Below, piece after piece: positions 58,016 through 64,000 of a stretch of DNA of 64,000 bases; position 1 is the first letter of the stretch, and the number at the start of each line of letters is the position of its first letter. Origin of the DNA: Mycolicibacterium alvei (GTDB lineage Bacteria > Actinomycetota > Actinomycetes > Mycobacteriales > Mycobacteriaceae). The translations under genes were made by a program, and so were the position numbers. The notes under the pieces are model-generated. The model was given only the letters and a program-made list of their open reading frames with translations. It searched no databases and was not told the DNA's origin. Where the stretch lies: positions 1,984,001 to 2,048,000 of the forward strand of contig NZ_AP022565.1 in the NCBI RefSeq assembly GCF_010727325.1, in the 5' to 3' direction.

Positions 58016-59112
58016 CCATTCCCGACAGCCCGAAGATCACTGGCCTCACCACCGCCGCGTACACATTCCCGACCCCCGAGCCGGAGGCCGACGGCACCCT
58101 GCAGTGGAAGGCCACCACCGCGGTCACTGTGGCACTGACCGCCGGCGGGCAGACCGGGCTGGGCTGGACCTACAGCAGCCCGGCCACAGCGGCGGTCATT
58201 CGCGACGAGCTGGGTGACGTGGTGTGCGCCCGCGACGCCCTCGACATCGCCGCGGGCTGGTCGGCGATGCACCGCGCCGGCCGCAACCTGGGCACCCGCG
58301 GTCTGGTCATGCAGGCGATCAGCGCGGTCGACATCGCCTGGTGGGACCTGAAAGCCCGGCTGCTCGACGTTCCACTGTCGGTGCTGTTGGGCCGCTGTCA
58401 CAGTGAGGTACCGATCTACGGTTCCGGCGGGTTCACCACCCTTTCTGACGACCAGCTGGCCGAGCAGATCGAATGCTGGCAGGACGCCGGGTGTACCGCG
58501 ATGAAGATCAAGATCGGCGAATCGTGGGGTACCCACATCGGCCGTGATCTCGCGCGCGTCGAATGGCTGCGAAAACTTGCCGGCACCCCCACCGAGCTGA
58601 TGGTCGACGCCAATGGCGGCTACCGCGTGGGAGCCGCCCGCCGTGTCGGCGCAGCCCTCGACGACCTCGGTGTCACCTGGTTCGAGGAACCCGTCAGCAG
58701 CGACGACACCGACGGTCTGGCCGCCCTGCGCTCCGCGTTGCGCTGCGACATCGCCGCGGGCGAATACGCCGCCGACGTCTACGACATCCGGGCCCTCATC
58801 CCGGTGGTCGACTGCCTGCAGCTTGACGCCACCCGCTGCGGGGGCTTCACCGGCTGGCTCCGCGGTGCCGCGCTGGCCCAGTCGCAGAACCTTCAAGTTT
58901 CCACACACTGCGCGCCCTCCCTGCACGCATTCGTGGCCGCCGCCGTGCCGAACCTGCGCCACGTCGAATGGTTCATCGACCACGCCCGCCTCGAACCACT
59001 GTTGGTGGACGGGCTGCCCACCGCGCGCGGCGGGGCACTGCATCCCGACAACGCCCGGCCCGGACACGGCATGAGCCTTCGCTACGACGCCGAAAAGTGG
59101 TGCACGACATGA
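58012..59112 (+). CDS. Mandelate racemase/enolase-superfamily sugar-acid dehydratase
   Basis: 366 aa. Seen: KIK motif K165/K167 in AMKIKIGE, metal ligands D199 (MVDANGGY), E225 (WFEEPV) and E251 (AGEYAAD), and H299 (STHCAP), so the active site is complete. Members dehydrate aldonic or uronic acids to 2-keto-3-deoxy acids. After the GMC dehydrogenase this fits conversion of a sugar acid to a keto acid. Substrate not readable. ATGA overlap with the GMC gene. Confidence 0.86.
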   Translation: MTIPDSPKITGLTTAAYTFPTPEPEADGTLQWKATTAVTVALTAGGQTGLGWTYSSPATAAVIRDELGDVVCARDALDIAAGWSAMHRAGRNLGTRGLVMQAISAVDIAWWDLKARLLDVPLSVLLGRCHSEVPIYGSGGFTTLSDDQLAEQIECWQDAGCTAMKIKIGESWGTHIGRDLARVEWLRKLAGTPTELMVDANGGYRVGAARRVGAALDDLGVTWFEEPVSSDDTDGLAALRSALRCDIAAGEYAADVYDIRALIPVVDCLQLDATRCGGFTGWLRGAALAQSQNLQVSTHCAPSLHAFVAAAVPNLRHVEWFIDHARLEPLLVDGLPTARGGALHPDNARPGHGMSLRYDAEKWCTT

Positions 59113-59440
59113 TGCCTCCACCTGGCTCCTCGCGGCGCGTCGCGGTCAACCTTGATCGGTCTCACTTCCGGGAGGCACGGTGGCGACTCCTCGCCGAGGG
59201 AATCCTGTTGCTGGCGTTGAGTATTGCCGGACTGATAGCGGGCCGGACCCGCCCCTGCGGGTTCCGGCGGCGGCTCGGACTGGGAGTTGACCTTGACTCC
59301 GATCCACCGCTGGCTGCTGATCGGCTTCGGGCGCCGGCCGCGCTGTCCACCCTGCATCTTCGAACCACATTGGCCGCCAAAGTGTTCGGGAAGTTCGGTG
59401 GACTGTTGCTGTTTGCCATCGGAACAGCCCGCCTATACCA
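59109..59440 (+). pseudogene. Decayed small membrane protein gene
   Basis: Starts ATG 59109 with VNLDRSHFREARWRLLAEG and ILLLALSIAGLIAG in one frame, continues in another as DWELTLTPIHRWLLIGFG, then back in the first as AALSTLHLRTTLAAKVF and GGLLLFAIGTA. The pieces together make a plausible three- or four-helix membrane protein, so at least two frameshifts have occurred. It sits at the end of the sugar-oxidation operon, next to the stop of the convergent methyltransferase gene. Judged by eye only. Confidence 0.5.
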
Positions 59441-59470
59441 GTGCAGCGATTCAATCCACCTGACCTGTGG

Positions 59471-60109
59471 TCAACCGACACCCGGCACACCGTCGCGCTC
59501 GGCAACGGATGCTGCGCTTTGGGTGTCGAAGACCTCCATGACGACATCGCGGTCACGGTAGCCGCCGATCGACATGAGCCCCGGCGTCGCCGCGATGATC
59601 CTGTTGGCCTGATCACCGGTGAGCGGATAGTCGGCCACCTCGTGACGCCAGTGTGCCGCTATCACGGTTGCACCGCGGGCCAACCGCGGACACTCGCGCC
59701 GGAGCAGCCCGGCGAGCAACTCCTCCTCCAGGTAGTACGCCACTTCCGAGAGCACCAACAGGTCGAAAGGTCCTGGCGGCCAACGATCATCGAGCGAGCC
59801 ACGCACCAGGGTGACACGATCGCGTGGCCCGTCCCGGTCGACATCGGCACGCAGTCGCGTGTCGGCGATGTCCAGAGCGGCTCCCGCCACATCCATCGCG
59901 GTGACGTGATCGCAGCGCTCGGCGAGCATCGCCGTGAGAGTTCCGATCGAGCAACCCGGCTCGAAGGCATGCCGATAGTGCCGCTGCGGCAGCATCGCCA
60001 GCGTGATCGCGTACTTGCGTTGCTCGTACCAGCGGGTGGCCAGTCGCCACGGGTCCGACGAGGTCGCGTACATACGGTCGAAGTACGAGTCGGGCACGCG
60101 CTCTGTCAC
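59471..60109 (-). CDS. NodS-like SAM-dependent methyltransferase
   Basis: 212 aa. Seen: DPWRLATRWYEQRKYAITLA, SAM motif AFEPGCSIGTLT at 48-59, VLSEVAYYLEEELL and AAHWRHEVADYPLTGD, the pattern of the NodS family, whose rhizobial namesake methylates the free amino group of a deacetylated chitin oligosaccharide. Last gene of the GT2-ACAD-PIG-L-methyltransferase operon; GTG 60109 overlaps the PIG-L stop as GTGA. Confidence 0.87.
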   Translation of the reverse strand: MTERVPDSYFDRMYATSSDPWRLATRWYEQRKYAITLAMLPQRHYRHAFEPGCSIGTLTAMLAERCDHVTAMDVAGAALDIADTRLRADVDRDGPRDRVTLVRGSLDDRWPPGPFDLLVLSEVAYYLEEELLAGLLRRECPRLARGATVIAAHWRHEVADYPLTGDQANRIIAATPGLMSIGGYRDRDVVMEVFDTQSAASVAERDGVPGVG

Positions 60110-60885
60110 CGGAACACCATCTCCCCGACCGCGAGCAGCCGAGGCAACACGAACGGCGGCAGTACCGGGTGCGCACCCGGCGCCGACGGAAGGAACTGGC
60201 TGCGGAAGCATTGCGCGGCAGCTTGTTTACGCCCCACGGCGGAGGCCGTCAACGGCACCATGAGCGCGCGATCCCAGGGCACCGCGGAGTCTCCGGGGGT
60301 CGCCCAATGCCACATCCAGACCGGGTACTCCAGCAGAACCGCCGCGGTGCGGTGCGCGGCCGCCGCAGCAGCCCGCCCAACCGCCTCGTGATCGGGATGC
60401 CCGTCGCCGCGCCACGTCGTTGCACACCAGGTGCCCTGCGGGCACGCCTCGAGTATCCCGGTCAGCAGATCGGCCAGCGAGTCTTGGTGGCCGGCGAGTT
60501 CGCCGTCGGGCAATGCGAGGCTGATCGGCTCCCCCACACCGAGAATCCTTGCAGCCTTTATTAACTCGGCGCTTCTGATGCGCTCCAGCCGGATTCGGTC
60601 GAAGGGCGTGAGACTCTCATGGGCGGCCCCGCCGTCACTGACAGACACCAGTCGGACATCGATACCCCGCTCTGCCAGCAGCGCCATGGTCGCCCCGAGG
60701 CCGAGGGTCTCGTCGTCGGGATGCGGTGCGACCACCACCAGGGCGGGACATGTCGTGAGATCCAGCTCACCGAACGAGCGGTCCCAGGTCGTCCAGGCGT
60801 GAGCCGGGGTGCCACCGCAGCTCAGGGGACGTGACCCGAAGCGCGCTGCGTTGCCGCACGGTTCAGCGGGCTCTGCGGCTGTCAT
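60106..60885 (-). CDS. PIG-L family deacetylase
   Basis: 259 aa zinc enzyme of the LmbE/MshB group, which removes N-acetyl from GlcNAc-containing compounds. Seen: APHPDDETLG (HPDD 55-58) and DGHPDHEAVG (HPDH 163-166), with the general-base Asp in place; a 40-residue N-terminal extension. Not mycothiol MshB, which lies elsewhere in mycobacteria. ATG 60885 overlaps the acyl-CoA dehydrogenase stop as ATGA. Confidence 0.88.
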   Translation of the reverse strand: MTAAEPAEPCGNAARFGSRPLSCGGTPAHAWTTWDRSFGELDLTTCPALVVVAPHPDDETLGLGATMALLAERGIDVRLVSVSDGGAAHESLTPFDRIRLERIRSAELIKAARILGVGEPISLALPDGELAGHQDSLADLLTGILEACPQGTWCATTWRGDGHPDHEAVGRAAAAAAHRTAAVLLEYPVWMWHWATPGDSAVPWDRALMVPLTASAVGRKQAAAQCFRSQFLPSAPGAHPVLPPFVLPRLLAVGEMVFR

Positions 60886-61835
60886 CGGCGCTCCCCCGCC
60901 AGCTTGCCGAGCGCGGCGAGGTCGCGCTCGGCGTGACTCTGCCGCACGTAGATCGTCAGATCCGCGACGCGACGTGCGTGTTGCGCGTCCTGGCACAGCG
61001 GCGCGGGCCCGAGTGCGCGGCCCGTGCGGGTAATCGCCGCATCCACAGCGTTTTCGGCGACGGCGCGGGTTCGCCGGGCCAGTAACTGGGCGGACCCGGA
61101 TCGGTCGAAGGGGTCAGTGTCGGTCGCCTCGGCCGCCGCGGCCAGCATCGCTTCGGCCGCCGCGATCGCGGCGTCGACGGCACCGAGGTGGGCCAGCACG
61201 TGCCCATCGGTTGCTCCGCGGGCCGCGCGGTCGTACAGGGGTGCGGCGACTGCGCGGGCAGCACCGACCCAACATGCCGCGACGCCGATCGCACCGTGCC
61301 AGAACCCGGGGCGATCCAGATAGTCACCGGGACCACCGACAGGCACCGCGGGCGCGCCGCTGAATTGGACCGAACGGGTATCGCTGGCCGCCATGCCGGG
61401 ATTCCTCCAGGTGCTGGGCAACGGGCGCACCCCATTGCTGCTCATCTCGACCGCATACAGCGCGTATTGGCCGTCGTCGCGGCGAGCCGTCACCAACGCG
61501 TGTGTGCAGAGGCCCGCCCCCGAGCACCACGCTTTGGTGCCCGACAGCTTCACCGTGTCTGTTTCACCGCTTCCGGTGGTGTTCGCATTGAGGACGGCGT
61601 TCGGATCTTCGGCGGCCCACACCGCCCACAGCTCGCCTGACGCAGGAGGTTTGGCACCCAGCTCATCGAGGATCGCGACGGCATCAACGTGAGCTTCCGC
61701 GAGTCGCCCGGCGACGACGTCGATCTCCGTCAGCTCCGCAAGCTGTTGCCAACGCCGCAGCGTCGCACCGGAACCCGGCAGCGACAGGTCCAACCGGCCT
61801 GACTCAAGCCAGCCCCGAACCAAACCGGCCGTCAC
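60882..61835 (-). CDS. Acyl-CoA dehydrogenase-like protein, short form
   Basis: 317 aa, shorter than usual (about 380). Middle domain features: ELWAVWAAEDPNAVLN, TVKLSGTKAWCSGAGLCTHA, and a helical C-terminal domain with RRTRAVAENAVDAAITRTGR. The usual C-terminal catalytic Glu motif (YEGT) is not visible, so it may not do ordinary beta-oxidation; it might bind FAD and act on a carrier-bound acyl group. GTG overlaps the GT2 stop as GTGA. Confidence 0.8.
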   Translation of the reverse strand: MTAGLVRGWLESGRLDLSLPGSGATLRRWQQLAELTEIDVVAGRLAEAHVDAVAILDELGAKPPASGELWAVWAAEDPNAVLNANTTGSGETDTVKLSGTKAWCSGAGLCTHALVTARRDDGQYALYAVEMSSNGVRPLPSTWRNPGMAASDTRSVQFSGAPAVPVGGPGDYLDRPGFWHGAIGVAACWVGAARAVAAPLYDRAARGATDGHVLAHLGAVDAAIAAAEAMLAAAAEATDTDPFDRSGSAQLLARRTRAVAENAVDAAITRTGRALGPAPLCQDAQHARRVADLTIYVRQSHAERDLAALGKLAGERR

Positions 61836-62581
61836 GCGGAACCCCTTTCGGCCGAACGAAATACCGAACGCGACACATCACGGAGGTGACCTGCGAAGCC
61901 GCCGGGCGCCCGGCCGTTTCGGCGCGCTGACGTGGTCACCGACAGCGTCGAGTCCCGTTCTATCCGGTAGCCCGCGGCCTCGAACCTTTCGACCAACTCG
62001 ACGTCCTCGCCGGTGGCCAGAGGGCGGAAGCCCCCGAGCGCCCAGTACGCGTCGGCACGAAAACCCATATTGGCGCCATGGATGTGGTCGTGCCCATTGG
62101 GGCCCCGCGCACTCGACTCGTAGGAACGCAGGTAACGCCGGACCAGTGCGACGGGGTGATGCCGCCAGTCGGTCACCCGCACCACGCCCAGCACCATGGC
62201 AGCCGCCGACGCGGTCTGCCGAAGCAGCCAGTCGGGGTCCACCTCACTGTCGGCGTCGGTGGTGGCGTACCAGGCGCGGGATTCGTCGACGTGGTTGCAC
62301 AGCGAGCGTGCATAGGCGAAGCCGGCGGCCCGGCTCGCGCCGACGTTGCCCGCCTCTACGCTGACGAAGTGGAGGTCGTGACCGAACTCGCCCGCCAGCT
62401 TGGCGCTGCCGTCGTCACAGGAATCAAGGACGACGACAATCTGCACCGGCATCGGGCAGCAGGCCGCGGCCGTGGTCACGGCACGCAGGCACCGGGGCAG
62501 AAGCGCCGCTTCATTGTGGGCCGGAATGACGACGATTGCCTGATCGAAGGCGGTCGCCAATTGGTTCACCCGTGCGGTCAT
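61832..62581 (-). CDS. Glycosyltransferase family 2
   Basis: 249 aa. GT-A fold: VVIPAHNEAALLPRCLRAV (PAHNE 20-24), VVLDSCDDGSA, ATTDADSEVDPDWL with D109xD111, HGANMGFRADAYWALGGF and GEDVELVERF. No membrane helix, so it is a soluble or peripheral enzyme using a nucleotide sugar. First gene of the overlapping four-gene operon. ATG 62581 is used; TATCTA ends 6 nt before it, possibly a leaderless start, while an in-frame GTG at 62614 is an alternative. Confidence 0.85.
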   Translation of the reverse strand: MTARVNQLATAFDQAIVVIPAHNEAALLPRCLRAVTTAAACCPMPVQIVVVLDSCDDGSAKLAGEFGHDLHFVSVEAGNVGASRAAGFAYARSLCNHVDESRAWYATTDADSEVDPDWLLRQTASAAAMVLGVVRVTDWRHHPVALVRRYLRSYESSARGPNGHDHIHGANMGFRADAYWALGGFRPLATGEDVELVERFEAAGYRIERDSTLSVTTSARRNGRAPGGFAGHLRDVSRSVFRSAERGSA

Positions 62582-62668
62582 GGCTGATAGATAGCCATTT
62601 TCGCCGGATTTCACACCCCCTGCCGCGGTGACACCGCTAGGCAGGCGGAACTGCCGTGCGAAGTCGCG

Positions 62669-63187
62669 TCAGCTCGGCGACTCTTCAGAGCCCAGGGTGT
62701 CGAAGACTTCGTGATACAGCAGTGAATGCACCTGTTCCACGCGCGGAATGTCGTGGAATTCCAGGGGATCCTGCGACGCCGATTCGATGATCAGGGTGCC
62801 GGTGCGCATCAACCGGTCGGTCAGACCATGGCGAAACTCGACGCTGTTGATCCGCGCGAGCGGGATATCGATTCCCGAGCGGGTCAGTAGGCCGTGCCGG
62901 AACATCACCCGCCGGTCGGTGATGACGAAATGCGTGGTCCACCAACTCAGGAACGGCCAGACCGTCAGCCAACCGACGACGATCAGCCAGATCACACCGA
63001 TCACGATGAACAGGACGTTCTTGGCAGTGGCCTGCCAGTCCATGGTGTTGACCACGGCAGCGACGAACGCCGCCACTGCGGTGACCAGAACCAGGACGAG
63101 GACCGGACCGATCAGGCGCTTCCAGTGGGGGTGCCGATGCAGCACCACCTGCTCGTCTTTGGCCAGCACATTCTCCGGGTAACCCAC
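62669..63187 (-). CDS. Bacterial PH-domain membrane protein (Rv3278c-like)
   Basis: 172 aa. Two membrane helices (about 26-46 and 57-84) followed by a bPH2 domain: FVITDRRVMFRHGLLTRSG, IDIPLARINSVEFRHGL and TLIIESASQDPLEFHDI. Conserved beside birA; role unknown. GTG start. An incomplete copy of its 3' end lies at 48254-48375, beyond the island, so this copy forms the right border. Confidence 0.88.
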   Translation of the reverse strand: MGYPENVLAKDEQVVLHRHPHWKRLIGPVLVLVLVTAVAAFVAAVVNTMDWQATAKNVLFIVIGVIWLIVVGWLTVWPFLSWWTTHFVITDRRVMFRHGLLTRSGIDIPLARINSVEFRHGLTDRLMRTGTLIIESASQDPLEFHDIPRVEQVHSLLYHEVFDTLGSEESPS

Positions 63188-63196
63188 GGCAGCACT

Positions 63197-63997
63197 CTAC
63201 GACTCCTCGGGGCGCAGATGCGTGATGTCGCCCGCCGACAACGTGACCTGTTCGGTTGCGGTGTCGATGATCAGGCGTCCGAGTTCGTCGACATCGGTGG
63301 CAGTGCCCACCAATGTGTTGTCGCCCGGCAGGAGCGCGCGTACCCGGTGGCCGATGGTGACGCTGCGGGTCCGGTAGTCGGCGGCGAGCGACGGATCATC
63401 GTTGCGCCAGCTGGTGATACGGGCATCGAGGTGCCGCAGCAGGGCCCGCGCCAGCGGGGCGCGGTCCACGGTCGCCGCACCGAGCTGGGTGAGCGAGGTG
63501 GCACGCGGATCGGGTGCCTCGTCGGCATTCATCGTCACATTCACCCCGAGGCCGACGACGATGACCGGGGCGGGCGAGGCCACTTCGGCCAGGATGCCGG
63601 CCAGTTTCCCGCCACGTGGGCCGACCAGGACGTCGTTGGGCCATTTCAGGCCGACCCGCGTCCCGGTGACCTCCGCGACCGCATCGACGATCGCCAGGCC
63701 CGTAGCCAGAGGCAGCCAGCCCCAACGGTTCGGGGACACTGCCGCCCCGTCGACACCGAAAGACACGATCACCTGTGAGCGCGGCGGTGCCGACCAGTGC
63801 CTGCCATGCCTGCCGCGGCCTGCGCTCTGATGTTCGGCGAACAACACCGCGCCGCCGATGTCCTCCCCCGCCGCCGCCCGCGCCAGCAGATCGGCGTTGG
63901 TGGATCCCGTCTCCTCGACAATGTCGACGCACCGCCACGACAGGCCGTCGAGCCCGTCGCGCAAGGTCGTCACGTCCAGCGCTGGCCTGGTGTTCAT
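63197..63997 (-). CDS. birA: Biotin-protein ligase BirA
   Basis: 266 aa class I enzyme (no N-terminal DNA-binding domain). Makes biotinyl-AMP and attaches biotin to the BCCP domains of acyl-CoA carboxylases. Seen: TGSTNADL, GRGRHGRHW at 60-68, KWPNDVLV from 118 and GGKLAGIL at 129-136, plus a small C-terminal SH3-like domain. ATG 63997 lies 3 nt from the window edge; its promoter is outside. The bPH gene follows after 9 nt. Confidence 0.95.
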   Translation of the reverse strand: MNTRPALDVTTLRDGLDGLSWRCVDIVEETGSTNADLLARAAAGEDIGGAVLFAEHQSAGRGRHGRHWSAPPRSQVIVSFGVDGAAVSPNRWGWLPLATGLAIVDAVAEVTGTRVGLKWPNDVLVGPRGGKLAGILAEVASPAPVIVVGLGVNVTMNADEAPDPRATSLTQLGAATVDRAPLARALLRHLDARITSWRNDDPSLAADYRTRSVTIGHRVRALLPGDNTLVGTATDVDELGRLIIDTATEQVTLSAGDITHLRPEES

Positions 63998-64000
63998 TGT

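Overview
The window is GC-rich actinobacterial DNA from a fast-growing mycobacterium (Mycolicibacterium type). The gene order follows the Mycobacterium tuberculosis block from aroA (Rv3227) to birA (Rv3279c): rsgA, desA3 and its reductase, secA1, hpf, comF, lpqB-mtrB-mtrA-tmk, sahH, alkB-rubA-rubB-alkX, manA-manB, whiB2, fbiA-fbiB, the linker-rhamnose genes, lcp1, fadE25, purE-purK, gtrA, bPH gene and birA. Locus names are recalled from known synteny and protein resemblance; no database was searched. Starts often differ from the longest open frame and were chosen by Shine-Dalgarno sites, 4-nt stop/start overlaps or family N termini.

Layout. 1-10.2 kb: end of aroA, rsgA, a 3-alpha-hydroxysteroid-dehydrogenase-like SDR, a secreted protein, an acyl desaturase and its ferredoxin-type reductase sharing a palindromic operator, an amidohydrolase, a BCCT osmolyte transporter and a wax-ester/diacylglycerol acyltransferase with an altered active-site motif. 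10.4-22.6 kb: protein export (secA1), ribosome hibernation (hpf), the MtrAB-LpqB envelope signalling operon, tmk, a decayed marR and sahH. 22.7-29 kb: the alkane hydroxylase operon, an amino-acid permease, a methyltransferase and an AurF-like di-iron protein with a membrane tail. 29.4-43.7 kb: mannose activation, whiB2, F420 biosynthesis, a Nudix gene, a frameshifted SDR, and cell-wall linker assembly (GDP-mannose pyrophosphorylase-like gene, wbbL, rmlD, lcp1). 43.8-48.3 kb: fadE25 and a TetR gene, purE-purK, gtrA.

From about 48.3 to 62.65 kb the conserved order is broken by an accessory island. On its left edge lies a decayed 3' fragment of the same bPH-domain gene that stands intact on its right edge. 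The island carries a DUF421 membrane protein, a 49-residue hydrophobic protein, CsbD, a GH15 glycosidase, an SDR with a membrane tail, a MarR regulator, a ThDP enzyme, a membrane protein, a gluconate-2-dehydrogenase subunit-3-like protein, a GMC flavoprotein, an enolase-superfamily dehydratase, a decayed membrane protein gene, and a four-gene overlapping operon: glycosyltransferase 2, acyl-CoA dehydrogenase, PIG-L deacetylase and NodS-like methyltransferase. Two sites resembling general-stress sigma-factor (sigma-B/sigma-F) promoters and a pair of tandem MarR-type palindromes suggest stress-induced expression. The working idea is a stress cassette that hydrolyses a storage sugar, oxidises it to sugar acid and keto acid, and separately builds a modified amino-sugar or glycolipid in a way that formally resembles Nod-factor synthesis.

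No tRNA, rRNA, CRISPR array, complete insertion sequence or phage gene was seen.
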